Positions 32,915-41,392 of a stretch of 64,000 nucleotides of DNA are shown here, piece after piece. Under the pieces are notes generated by a model. That model saw only the letters and a list, made by a program, of their open reading frames with translations. It made no database searches and was not told where the DNA came from. Origin of the DNA: Amycolatopsis coloradensis (GTDB lineage: Bacteria > Actinomycetota > Actinomycetes > Mycobacteriales > Pseudonocardiaceae); assembly GCF_001953865.1 (NCBI RefSeq), contig NZ_MQUQ01000006.1:333613-397612 (forward strand), read 5' to 3'. Position 1 is the first letter of the stretch, and every line of letters begins with the position of its first letter. Made by a program: the position numbers and the translations under genes.

Positions 32915-35304
32915 CCCTTCCCGATCTGCCGGTCCGCGCCGTCCTGCCCGAACTCGAAGCCGCGCTCGACGCCCATGGCACCGCCGTGCTCGTCGCGCCC
33001 CCGGGGACCGGCAAGACCACCCTGGTGCCGCTCGCGCTGGACAACGGCGAAGGCCGGGTGATCGTCGCCGAACCCAGGCGGCTGGCCGCGCGGGCCGCGG
33101 CGGCGCGGATGGCGTCCCTGCTGGGTGAACGGGTCGGCGAGACGGTCGGCTATTCGGTGCGCGGAGACCGGAAGGTGTCTTCTTCGACGCGAATCGAAGT
33201 GGTCACTTCGGGGCTGCTGGTCCGGCGGGTGCAGGGTGATCCCGAACTGTCCGGGGTTTCGACCGTCCTGCTCGACGAATGCCACGAACGGCACCTCGAC
33301 GCGGACCTGGTGCTCGCGTTGCTGCTGGACGTGCGTGCCGGGCTGCGGGACGACCTGCGCCTGATCGCGACTTCCGCCACCGTGGCGGCCGGACGGCTGG
33401 CCGCGCTGCTCGGGAACGCGCCGGTGATCACCGCGTACGCGAGGACCTATCCGGTCGACGTCTCGTATTCCCCGCCCGCGCGTGGCGAGCGGATCGAGAC
33501 GACCGTGGTCCGCGCGATCCACAAAGCACTGTCCGAAGGGGACGGAGACGTCCTCGCGTTCCTGCCCGGCGCGGGCGAGATCGCCAGAGTGAGTGGCCTG
33601 CTCAGCGGCCTGGCCGCCGACGTGCTGCCACTGCACGGGCGGCTTTCGGCGACGAGTCAGGACGACGCGCTGCGCCCGCGCGCCCGCCGCCGGGTGGTGC
33701 TCTCGACGTCGGTCGCCGAGTCCAGCCTGACCGTGCCGGGTGTGCGCGCGGTGGTGGACTGCGGACTGTCCCGGGTGCCCAGGGTCGATCACCGGCGCGG
33801 ACTGCCGGGGCTGGCGACGGTCCGGGTTTCGGCCGCGGTCGCGGAACAGCGCGCCGGCCGGGCCGGACGTGAGGCACCGGGGCGTGCTTACCGGTGCTGG
33901 GCGGCGCACGAACAGGGTTCCCTGCCCGCCTACCCCGAGCCGGAGATCAGGACGGCGGAACTGGCCCGGTTCGCGCTCGAACTCGCGTGCTGGTCCACTC
34001 CGGACGGCTCCGGCCTCTCCTGGTGGGATCCGCCGGGTGAAGGCGCGCTGGCCGCCGGTCGCGCGTTGCTGACCACGCTCGGGGCGACCACGGAAGACGG
34101 GACGGTGACCGAACGCGGCCGGAAGATGGCCGGGCTCGGCCTGCATCCGCGGTTGGCGCGGGCGTTGCTGGACGGCGCGGCACGGACCAACGCGCGTTCG
34201 GCGGCCGAGGTCGTCGCGCTGCTCGACAGTGGCGGCACACTGACCGATCTCGAAGCCGAACTGCGACGGGTGCGGGACGACGGGCGCTGGAAGTCCGACG
34301 TACGGCGGCTCGCCAAACTGGTGCCCGACGGCGGTCACGCGGCCGATCCGGCGCTGGTCGTGGCGCTGGCACATCCCGAACGGCTCGCGCGACGGCGTGC
34401 CGTGGGCACGCCGGTGTATCTGATGGCCGGTGGCACGGCGGCGGAACTGCCGCGTGGCAGCGGACTGGCGGACGTCGAATGGCTGGCGGTGGCCGAAGCG
34501 ACCCGCGACCCCGGCCGCGCGCAGGGGATCATCCGGCTGGCCGCGCCCGCCGACGAGGCACTCGCCGTGCGCGCGGCGCCGAATCTGGTCACGACGGTGG
34601 ACGAGGTGCACTGGGCAGGCGGGGACGTGGTGGCGCGTTCGATGCGGCGGCTCGGAGCGATCGTGTTGTCGGAGAAGCCGTTGCGCTCCCCCGCGCCGGA
34701 CGCGATCCGCGCCGCGCTGCTGGACGGCCTGCGCACCGAAGGGCTCGGTCTGCTGAGGTGGTCGGAGGACGGGGGGCGCCTGCGCGAGCGGCTGTCCTTC
34801 CTGCATCGAGTGCTGGGCCCACCTTGGCCCGCGGTCGACGAAGCCGCCCTGTTGTCCACTTTGGACTCTTGGCTCGACCTCGGGCAGGCCCGCCGCCGGT
34901 CGGACTTGGCTTCACTGGACGCGGGTGCGGCGCTGCGCGGGCTGTTGCCCTGGCCCGAAGCGTCGCGTTTGGACGAGCTGGCGCCGGACCGGCTGGAGGT
35001 GCCGTCGGGTTCGCGGCTCCGCGTCGACTACTCGGGTGAGCAGCCGGTGCTGGCCGTGAAACTGCAGGAGACCTTCGGGTGGCTCGCGACGCCGGAACTG
35101 GCGGGGGTCCCCGTCGTACTGCACCTGCTTTCGCCCGCCGGGCGCCCCGCGGCGGTCACCGCCGATCTGGAATCCTTCTGGCGTAACGGTTATGCGGCCG
35201 TGCGAGCCGATCTCCGCGGGCGCTACCCGAAGCATCCGTGGCCGGAAGACCCGCTGAGCGCCGCTCCGACCCGGCGGACCGCCCGGCGCGGTGGCTCGTC
35301 CTGA
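32911..35304 (+). CDS. hrpB: ATP-dependent helicase HrpB
   Basis: This 797-residue DEAH-type helicase starts at GTG 32911. Motif I is APPGTGKTTLVPLAL, motif II LLDECHERHLDADLVL (DECH), motif III ATSATVAAGRL, and motif VI SAAVAEQRAGRAGREAPGRA. SVAESSLTVPGVRAVVDCGL and the C-terminal HrpB domain (WDPPGEGALAAGRAL, WLDLGQARRRSDL, VDYSGEQPVLAVKLQETFG) fix the family. HrpB is a widespread predicted RNA helicase with little known physiology. The convergent channel-like gene ends 6 bp beyond its stop. Confidence 0.92.
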   Translation: MTLPDLPVRAVLPELEAALDAHGTAVLVAPPGTGKTTLVPLALDNGEGRVIVAEPRRLAARAAAARMASLLGERVGETVGYSVRGDRKVSSSTRIEVVTSGLLVRRVQGDPELSGVSTVLLDECHERHLDADLVLALLLDVRAGLRDDLRLIATSATVAAGRLAALLGNAPVITAYARTYPVDVSYSPPARGERIETTVVRAIHKALSEGDGDVLAFLPGAGEIARVSGLLSGLAADVLPLHGRLSATSQDDALRPRARRRVVLSTSVAESSLTVPGVRAVVDCGLSRVPRVDHRRGLPGLATVRVSAAVAEQRAGRAGREAPGRAYRCWAAHEQGSLPAYPEPEIRTAELARFALELACWSTPDGSGLSWWDPPGEGALAAGRALLTTLGATTEDGTVTERGRKMAGLGLHPRLARALLDGAARTNARSAAEVVALLDSGGTLTDLEAELRRVRDDGRWKSDVRRLAKLVPDGGHAADPALVVALAHPERLARRRAVGTPVYLMAGGTAAELPRGSGLADVEWLAVAEATRDPGRAQGIIRLAAPADEALAVRAAPNLVTTVDEVHWAGGDVVARSMRRLGAIVLSEKPLRSPAPDAIRAALLDGLRTEGLGLLRWSEDGGRLRERLSFLHRVLGPPWPAVDEAALLSTLDSWLDLGQARRRSDLASLDAGAALRGLLPWPEASRLDELAPDRLEVPSGSRLRVDYSGEQPVLAVKLQETFGWLATPELAGVPVVLHLLSPAGRPAAVTADLESFWRNGYAAVRADLRGRYPKHPWPEDPLSAAPTRRTARRGGSS

Positions 35305-35309
35305 GCGCC

Positions 35310-36098
35310 TCAGTCCATCATCTGGTGCTGCGGCCGGGTCGGCAGCTGCGCCGCCAGCTCCTCGTCGTCCTCTTTTTCGTTCAGCCCGAGTTGCACCGCG
35401 CTCCGGATCTGCTCCCGGTTCTCCCGCACGACATGCGCGAAGAACTCGTCGGTCCGCGGATCCGTCAGCACTTCGAGGATCACGCGCATCGCGGTGTCGA
35501 TCACCGAACGCACCACCTCGTCGTGGAACGGCAGCTTCGAAAGCCGTCCCGCCTGCGGGTCGTTCTTGAGCTTCTCGGCGATGATCCCCCGCAGCAGCGT
35601 CTGGTTGTCGCCCAGTGACCGCGCGAGGTTCTGCGGGTAGTTCCCGGTTTCCAGCACCTTGACGACCTCGTCGAGCACCGCGATCGTGATCGGCTTCTTG
35701 ATCGCCAGCACGATCGGCCGCGAAAGCCGTTCGACCAGCCGCTGCGTGAACCGCTCCCCGAACGCGCGGTCGGCCGTGCGCACGAGCCGGGCGAGCACCA
35801 CCAGGATCCGCAGCAACCGGAATCCGCGCAGCGCCGGATCCGCGATCGGGATCATGCCGAGGATTTCGTACCAGTTGCGCAGCGGGAACCACTTCTCCCA
35901 GCCGTCGCGCCGCCACCGCCACAGGAATTCGAGCGCGAAGATCCCGCACACCGCCGTGTCGATGACGAAGACGGTGTGCGCCGTCTCGTCCGAATGCGGG
36001 AAGAACGTCACGTAGACGAGCAGCCCGACGGAGAACACGGCGAGGACGAGCATCACCAGGTCGAGCGGGTTCGCGCGCCGTTGTTCGCGGGTGGTCAT
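35310..36098 (-). CDS. Ion-transport (voltage-sensor-like) membrane protein
   Basis: ATG 36098 starts a 262-residue protein; a much longer open frame upstream is antisense to an ABC gene and discarded. Helices at about residues 14-32, 42-60 and 73-100 include AVCGIFALEFLWRWRRDGWE and a basic GFRLLRILVVLARLVRTADR, which resembles the S3-S4 part of six-helix cation channels. No pore loop (TVGYG-like) is present. The rest is cytoplasmic and helical. It may be a voltage-sensor-only or regulatory protein; function is uncertain. Confidence 0.72.
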   Translation of the reverse strand: MTTREQRRANPLDLVMLVLAVFSVGLLVYVTFFPHSDETAHTVFVIDTAVCGIFALEFLWRWRRDGWEKWFPLRNWYEILGMIPIADPALRGFRLLRILVVLARLVRTADRAFGERFTQRLVERLSRPIVLAIKKPITIAVLDEVVKVLETGNYPQNLARSLGDNQTLLRGIIAEKLKNDPQAGRLSKLPFHDEVVRSVIDTAMRVILEVLTDPRTDEFFAHVVRENREQIRSAVQLGLNEKEDDEELAAQLPTRPQHQMMD

Positions 36099-36233
36099 GG
36101 CGCCGATTCTGCCTTTCCGCGGTGACTCGTGCCGGGCGGCACCTGTCGAAAGTAAGGGGTGTCCGATGACTTCGGGGCGATGCCCGCACGTGTCCCCGCG
36201 CCGGAGACTTGCGGTACACGAAGGAGGGCGCGG

Positions 36234-37151
36234 ATGATCACGCTTCGAGGACTCACGAAGCGCTATGGCGAGAAGACGGTGGTCGACGGGCTGACCTTCG
36301 CCGTCGAGCCGGGCAAGGTGACCGGTTTCCTCGGTCCCAACGGCGCGGGCAAGTCGACGACCATGCGGATGACGCTCGGCCTCGACCGGCCCAGCGGCGG
36401 GGACGTCCGCATCGGCGGCGAGAAGTACGCGGACCTGCGGTCTCCGCTGCGTGAGGTCGGCGCGTTGCTGGAGGCCAAGGCACTGCACCCCGGGCGGAGC
36501 GCGGGCAAGCACCTCCTGGCGATGGCACGCAGCAACGGGCTCCCGGCGAGCCGGGTGGACGAGGTGCTCGCGACGGTCGGCCTCACCGACGTCGCGGGCA
36601 AACGAGCCGGGATGTTTTCGCTCGGCATGGGGCAACGGCTCGGTATCGCGGGCGCGTTGCTGGGCGACCCGGGCGTGCTGATGTTCGACGAACCGGTCAA
36701 CGGTCTCGACCCCGACGGCGTCCGCTGGGTTCGGCAGCTGATGCGTTCGCTGGCGGCGGAGGGCCGCACGGTGTTCGTGTCGAGCCACCTGATGAGCGAG
36801 ATGCAGCTGACCGCGGACAGGCTGGTCGTCATCGGCAAGGGAAAACTGCTCGCCGACGCCCCGGTCGACGAATTCATCGCGGGCAATTCGCGGACGTCGG
36901 TCGCGGTGCGGGTGCCCGTTCCCGCCGAACTGCGCGCACTCGACCAGCGTCTGCGCGCGCTCGGCGCGGCCACGGAAGCCGATCGGGACGAACTGATCGT
37001 GCACGACCTCGCCGTGCACAGCGTCGGCGACGCGGTGCACGAACTCGGGATCCGCGTGCACGGGCTGACCGAACGGACGGCGTCATTGGAACAGGCCTAC
37101 ATGGAATTGACCGCGTCGTCGGTCGAATACGGAACGGGAGTCGCGGCATGA
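36234..37151 (+). CDS. ABC transporter ATP-binding protein
   Basis: ATG follows AAGGAGGG. The 305 residues hold Walker [15 protein letters not shown], signature FSLGMGQRLGIAGALL, Walker B VLMFDEPVNGLDPDG, and H-loop VSSHLMSE. The C-terminal 90 residues match exporters of the bacitracin/drug-resistance type. It overlaps the hydrolase gene by 4 nt (ATGA), and the permease comes after that, so the three form one operon. Confidence 0.9.
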   Translation: MITLRGLTKRYGEKTVVDGLTFAVEPGKVTGFLGPNGAGKSTTMRMTLGLDRPSGGDVRIGGEKYADLRSPLREVGALLEAKALHPGRSAGKHLLAMARSNGLPASRVDEVLATVGLTDVAGKRAGMFSLGMGQRLGIAGALLGDPGVLMFDEPVNGLDPDGVRWVRQLMRSLAAEGRTVFVSSHLMSEMQLTADRLVVIGKGKLLADAPVDEFIAGNSRTSVAVRVPVPAELRALDQRLRALGAATEADRDELIVHDLAVHSVGDAVHELGIRVHGLTERTASLEQAYMELTASSVEYGTGVAA

Positions 37152-38191
37152 AGTCACTCATGGTCTCGGTAGCAGTGATCGCGGGCCTGCTGGGGGCGCC
37201 GGCGGTCGCGTCGGCGGCACCGGCCGCCCCGGCTTTGTCGCTTCCCGCGCCGGAGGGCCCGTTCCCGATCGGGGTGCGCACGCTGCACCTCACCGATCAG
37301 CAGCGAGCCGATCCTTGGATGCCCGAGAAGCGGCGCGAGCTGATGGTCAACGTCTGGTACCCGGCCGTCCCCCTCGGGCGGGCGCCGCTGTACATGACGA
37401 ACGCGGAGTCGGCGGCGGCGGTCGCCGGGCGGAAGCTCGACCTGCCGCCGGACACACTGAGCAAGGTCCGGATTCACTCGAGGGAGAACGCGCCTTCGCT
37501 GCCCGGACGTCGCCCGCTGGTCCTGTTGTCGCCGGGGGCGGGCAACAACCGGATCACCCTGACCTCGGTGGCGGAACATCTTGCCGCACAGGGTTTCGTG
37601 GTGGCCGGAATCGACCACGCCTACGAAGCCTGGGCGACGGAGTTCCCCGACGGACTGCGCCAGTGCGTCGCATGTACCCGGCCGAACGGCCCTTGGCCCG
37701 CCGCGATCGCGAACCGCGCGATCGACACGTCGTTCGTCGTCGACACCCTGCTGAAGGACCGGCGCTGGTCGATCGACGCCAGGAAGATCGGGATGGCCGG
37801 TCACTCCGCCGGCGGTTCGGCCACCGCCGCCACGATGGTCGCCGACCGGCGGATCAAAGCGGGCGTGAACGTCGACGGCCCCTTCTACGGCACCGTTTCC
37901 CTCGACCGGCCGCTGCTTCTCCTGGCGAGCCCGATCGGCGAGAAGCACTTCGGCCCGACCTGGGACGAGACCTGGCCGCGGCTCACCGGTCCGAAGGAGC
38001 GGTTCCTGGTCAAGGACAGCGGCCATTCGTCGGTGACGGACGCGGCGCTCCTGGTCGACCAGCTGGGGCTGCGACCGCAGATTCCGCCGACAGAGGTCGA
38101 GAACCAGTACGGCTCGATCGATTCCCGGAAGGCACTGGACTTCTTCCGTGACCGGCTGACCGGTTTCTTCAAGCAGTGGAGCGCACGATGA
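37148..38191 (+). CDS. Secreted alpha/beta hydrolase, PAF-acetylhydrolase-like
   Basis: The 347-residue protein starts with a signal peptide (KSLMVSVAVIAGLLGAPAVA, cleavage near ASAA). VNVWYPAVP, RRPLVLLSPGAGNNRITLTS and the nucleophile elbow GMAGHSAGGSATAAT (Ser near residue 220) fit the platelet-activating-factor acetylhydrolase/chlorophyllase-like group. The catalytic His is likely in KDSGHSSVTDA. It should cleave a lipid or ester outside the cell. It overlaps the upstream ABC ATPase and the downstream ABC permease by 4 nt each, an unusual position inside an exporter operon. Confidence 0.87.
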   Translation: MKSLMVSVAVIAGLLGAPAVASAAPAAPALSLPAPEGPFPIGVRTLHLTDQQRADPWMPEKRRELMVNVWYPAVPLGRAPLYMTNAESAAAVAGRKLDLPPDTLSKVRIHSRENAPSLPGRRPLVLLSPGAGNNRITLTSVAEHLAAQGFVVAGIDHAYEAWATEFPDGLRQCVACTRPNGPWPAAIANRAIDTSFVVDTLLKDRRWSIDARKIGMAGHSAGGSATAATMVADRRIKAGVNVDGPFYGTVSLDRPLLLLASPIGEKHFGPTWDETWPRLTGPKERFLVKDSGHSSVTDAALLVDQLGLRPQIPPTEVENQYGSIDSRKALDFFRDRLTGFFKQWSAR

Positions 38192-38934
38192 ACGCGGTCT
38201 CTTCGGAATGGACCAAGTTCTGGTCGGTCCGCTCGACCTGGTGGTGCCTGAGCATCGGGGTCGTCCTGATGCTCGCCTACTCCGGCGCGCTGGGCCTGGC
38301 CGCGAACGCGGGCGTCGAACGCTCGATGGCCCCGCACGCCGTGGTGACCGGGGCGGCGTTCTACCTCACCCAGTTCGCCGTGGTCGCGCTGGCGGCACTG
38401 TTCATCACAAGCGAATACGCCAGCGGCAGCATCCGCTCGACCTTGCAGTGGATCCCGGTGCGAAATCGGCTCCTCGCGGCGAAATCGGCGGTCCTGCTGC
38501 CGGTGCTGTTCGGCTACGGCGTCTTGAACACGCTCGTCGGCGTGGCGATCTCGGCGCCGCTGATCCCCGCGCGGGATACCTCGGTGGGCGACGTCCTCGC
38601 GACCGCCGCGGGTATGGGTGGCTACTTCGGTCTGCTGGGCTTGCTCTGCCTCGGCCTGGGGACGGCGCTGCGGAGCACGGCGGGGACGCTCGTGACGGTG
38701 TTCGTGCTGCTGGTGATGGTCCCGATGTTCGTCGGTTCGCTGGGCGGGGAGGACATCCTGAACTACTTCCCCGGCTTCGCGGGCGTCAACGCGATGCTCT
38801 CGCCAGGGGAGCCGAACCCCATCTTCGGCGGCATCGCGCCCTACGCGCCCTGGGTCGGCATCGTGCTCTGTACGGCGTGGGCGGCGGCCGGTCTCGCCGC
38901 CGGTTCCACCGTGCTCCGGCGCCGCGACGCCTGA
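38188..38934 (+). CDS. ABC-2-type permease
   Basis: The 248 residues show six transmembrane helices. SEWTKFWSVRSTWWCLSIGV begins the protein as in many actinobacterial ABC-2 permeases, FITSEYASGSIRSTLQWIPV is the coupling loop, and TVLRRRDA ends it. It is the membrane half of the exporter with the ATPase two genes upstream. Translation is coupled to the hydrolase by ATGA. A 17-nt element follows 6 nt after the stop. Confidence 0.88.
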   Translation: MNAVSSEWTKFWSVRSTWWCLSIGVVLMLAYSGALGLAANAGVERSMAPHAVVTGAAFYLTQFAVVALAALFITSEYASGSIRSTLQWIPVRNRLLAAKSAVLLPVLFGYGVLNTLVGVAISAPLIPARDTSVGDVLATAAGMGGYFGLLGLLCLGLGTALRSTAGTLVTVFVLLVMVPMFVGSLGGEDILNYFPGFAGVNAMLSPGEPNPIFGGIAPYAPWVGIVLCTAWAAAGLAAGSTVLRRRDA

Positions 38935-38939
38935 AGGCG

Positions 38940-39065
38940 CAGCAAGGGACCTTTGCTCCCACTTGCTCGCCCGGCCTGTCGCGAAAGCCACTTTCGGGAC
39001 ATCAGATGTCCCGAAAGTGGCTTTCGCGACACCCAGCCCCAGGCGATAGCAAAGGTCCCCTGCTA
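38940..39065. repeat. Nested palindromic element between convergent genes
   Basis: Two 17-nt elements in opposite orientation (38940-38956 and 39049-39065) flank a 53-nt perfect palindrome at 38978-39030 (arms of 26 nt beginning GTCGCGAAAGCCACTTTCGG, one central base). The right copy supplies the TAG stop of the TetR gene. It probably terminates both convergent transcripts. Confidence 0.85.
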
Positions 39066-39608
39066 CCCCGCCACCCCGAGCCCCGCCAGCACCTCCCGCG
39101 CCCCCCGCGTCAGCTCCGCCAACCCAGGCGGCCGCAGCGAGCCGGTCCCGGCGAGAGCGTCGAAAATCGTCCCGTCCAGCCAAGCGACGAGCACCCGCGC
39201 GTGCCGCTCCGGCTCCACCGAGCCGCGGTCGGCCAGCACCTCGGCACACCGCCGCCGGATCATCAGGCCCCCTCGGTCGTACGCCTCGCGCAGCTCCGGC
39301 CGCCGCGTCGCCTCCAGCGCGAACTCGTACCGCGCGAGCATCCGCGTCCGCCCGCTCGTGATCGCCGCGTGGGCGAACCCCGCCACGTACTCGGCCAGCC
39401 TGCCGGGCGGCGGGTCGAGGGTGACCTCGTCGAGTTCGACCATCCGCGAGATCGCCAGCTCCAGCAGCGCCGCCCGCGTCCGCGCGTAATACGAGGTCGA
39501 ACCCGGCGGCAGGCCGGCGAACCGGTCGACAGCGCGATGCGTCAGCCCGCGCATCCCGTCCGCCGCGATCACCTCGATGGCCGCGTCCCCGATCGTCGCC
39601 TTTCGCAC
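39063..39608 (-). CDS. TetR-family regulator of the divergent flavin monooxygenase
   Basis: GTG 39608 gives 181 residues beginning RKATIGDAAIEVIAADGMRG with the helix-turn-helix THRAVDRFAGLPPGSTSYY directly after, the usual TetR spacing. A longer frame upstream is antisense to the monooxygenase. The 43 bp between the two divergent starts contain two CTAC/GTAG dyads, good operators for autorepression and control of the monooxygenase. Its stop codon lies in a 17-nt element. Confidence 0.88.
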   Translation of the reverse strand: MRKATIGDAAIEVIAADGMRGLTHRAVDRFAGLPPGSTSYYARTRAALLELAISRMVELDEVTLDPPPGRLAEYVAGFAHAAITSGRTRMLARYEFALEATRRPELREAYDRGGLMIRRRCAEVLADRGSVEPERHARVLVAWLDGTIFDALAGTGSLRPPGLAELTRGAREVLAGLGVAG

Positions 39609-39642
39609 TCTACAAGTGTAGTAGTACTCTACGGATGTAGAG
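39609..39642. promoter_or_regulatory. Two tandem TetR operators
   Basis: CTACAAGTGTAG (39610-39621) and CTCTACGGATGTAGAG (39627-39642) share CTAC/GTAG arms. They fill the divergent tetR/monooxygenase gap, and the second touches the AGGAGG ribosome site of the monooxygenase. They would block both genes. Confidence 0.7.
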
Positions 39643-39651
39643 GAGGTCGAC

Positions 39652-40773
39652 ATGCGCAAAGCGATCGTGGCCGGCGGGGGAATCGGCGGACTGAGCGCCG
39701 CCATCGGGCTGCATGGCATCGGCTGGGAGGTCACCGTCCTGGAGCAGGCCCCGGAACTCACCGCGGTCGGCGCGGGCATCTCCCTGTGGCCGAACGCCCT
39801 GCGCTCACTCGAAACGCTGGGCGTCCACCTCGCCAAGCTGCGAGAACAAGAGTCCGGCGGCCTCCACGACCGCGAAGGCCGCCGCATCACCCGATGGGAC
39901 GCCGACGCGTTCCGCCGTCACCACGGCCGCCCGCTCGCCGCCATCCACCGCGCCGACTTCATCGCGGCACTCCACGACGCCCTTCCCGCCGGATGCGTCC
40001 GCACCGGCGTCGAGGTCACGAACCCCGAGGACCTGGACGCGGACGTCATCGTCGCCGCCGACGGAATCCACAGTGGACTCCGGAAACGCCTGTGGCCGCG
40101 GCATCCCGAACCGGTCTACAGCGGCAGCACCGCCTTCCGCGCGGTGACCGCGCTCCCGCGTCCCACCGAACTCGGCACGAGCTGGGACGACGGCGCCGAG
40201 ATCGGCGTCATCCCGTTGCACGACGGCCGGGTCTACTGGTGGGCGAGCTATGTCGCCGAACCGGGAATCCGATACGAAGACCCGAAAGCGTACCTTCGAA
40301 GGCGCTTCGGCGGCTGGCACGAACCCATCCCCGAACTGATCGAAGCGACCACGCCCGAGGCGTTGCTCCACCACGACCTGTACCTGCTCGGCACTCCCCT
40401 GCCGTCGTACGTGCGAGGCCGCATCGCGCTCCTCGGCGACGCGGCGCACGCGATGCCGCCGTTCCTGGGCCAAGGCGGCTGCCAGGCGATCGAAGACGCC
40501 GTCGTCCTCGCCGCCGCGCTCAGCACGCACGAGAACGTCGACACGGCATTGAGGAGTTACGACGAGCAGCGCCGCCCACGCAGCCAAGCGGTCGTCAAGT
40601 CCTCGGTCCAGGCCGGAAAAATGGGGCCCCAGCTCAGAAATCCGCTCGCGGTAGCGATCCGCAACAGCGTGTTCCGGATGCTTCCCGGCGCGCTCACCGC
40701 CCGCATCGGCGCCGGTGTCAGCGGCTGGACTCCTCCCGTTCCCCGCCGACCAGCCCCGCCTCGTACGCCGTGA
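39652..40773 (+). CDS. FAD-dependent monooxygenase
   Basis: ATG follows AGGAGG. The 373-residue class A flavoprotein has AIVAGGGIGGLSAAIGLHG (GxGxxG), VIVAADGIHSGLRKRLWP (DG motif), and LLGDAAHAMPPFLGQGGCQA (GDAAH with FAD phosphate binding). These fit a salicylate-hydroxylase or tetracycline-destructase-like flavin hydroxylase. The substrate is unknown. Control by the adjacent TetR suggests it detoxifies or modifies a small molecule that the repressor senses. The 3' end overlaps the convergent response regulator gene by 56 bp. Confidence 0.88.
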   Translation: MRKAIVAGGGIGGLSAAIGLHGIGWEVTVLEQAPELTAVGAGISLWPNALRSLETLGVHLAKLREQESGGLHDREGRRITRWDADAFRRHHGRPLAAIHRADFIAALHDALPAGCVRTGVEVTNPEDLDADVIVAADGIHSGLRKRLWPRHPEPVYSGSTAFRAVTALPRPTELGTSWDDGAEIGVIPLHDGRVYWWASYVAEPGIRYEDPKAYLRRRFGGWHEPIPELIEATTPEALLHHDLYLLGTPLPSYVRGRIALLGDAAHAMPPFLGQGGCQAIEDAVVLAAALSTHENVDTALRSYDEQRRPRSQAVVKSSVQAGKMGPQLRNPLAVAIRNSVFRMLPGALTARIGAGVSGWTPPVPRRPAPPRTP

Positions 40774-41392
40774 TCGCGGCCTGCACCCGGTTCCGCGCGC
40801 CGAGCCGGTTGAGGATGGTGCTCACGTAGGCCTTCACCGTGCCCTCGACCACGAACAGCTTCCCGGCTATGTCCGCATTGGACAGTCCGGAACCCAGCAG
40901 CGCCAGCACTTCCTGTTCGCGCGGGGTCAGTTTGCCGATCAGTGCCTTCGCCTCTTCGGCACGGGACACCTGGTTGCCGGAGAACCGCGCGATGACCCGC
41001 TGCGCGACCTTCGGCGAGAGGAACGCCGCCCCACCGGCGACGGCGTGGATCCCGGAGAGCAGTTCCCGCGGGTCACCGGACTTCAGCAGGAAGCCACTCG
41101 CGCCGAGGCCCAGCGCGCGTTCGATGTAGGCGTCTTCGCCGAACGTCGTCAGCATGATCACGCCGATGTCGGGCAGCAGCCGCCGGATTTCCTCGGCCGC
41201 CTTGAGCCCGTCCATGACCGGCATCCTGATGTCGAGGAGCACGACATCCGGCCTGGTCACGCGAGCCTGTTCGACGGCGGCGCGGCCGTCTCCGGCCTCC
41301 GCGACCACTTCGATCCCGGCGTCCGCGGCCAGGATCGCCGACACCCCGGCGCGGATCATCGCCTCGTCATCGGCCAGCACCACCCGGATCAT
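40718..41392 (-). CDS. NarL/LuxR-family response regulator
   Basis: The 224 residues begin RVVLADDEAMIRAGV (acidic pocket), with phospho-acceptor Asp54 in VVLLDIRMP and Lys in GFLLKSGDP. The LuxR helix-turn-helix is LTPREQEVLALLGSGLSNAD at residues 155-200. I chose ATG 41392 at the receiver start; ATG 41419 would add nine residues. It overlaps its histidine kinase gene by 26 nt and is its evident partner. Confidence 0.9.
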   Translation of the reverse strand: MIRVVLADDEAMIRAGVSAILAADAGIEVVAEAGDGRAAVEQARVTRPDVVLLDIRMPVMDGLKAAEEIRRLLPDIGVIMLTTFGEDAYIERALGLGASGFLLKSGDPRELLSGIHAVAGGAAFLSPKVAQRVIARFSGNQVSRAEEAKALIGKLTPREQEVLALLGSGLSNADIAGKLFVVEGTVKAYVSTILNRLGARNRVQAAITAYEAGLVGGEREESSR

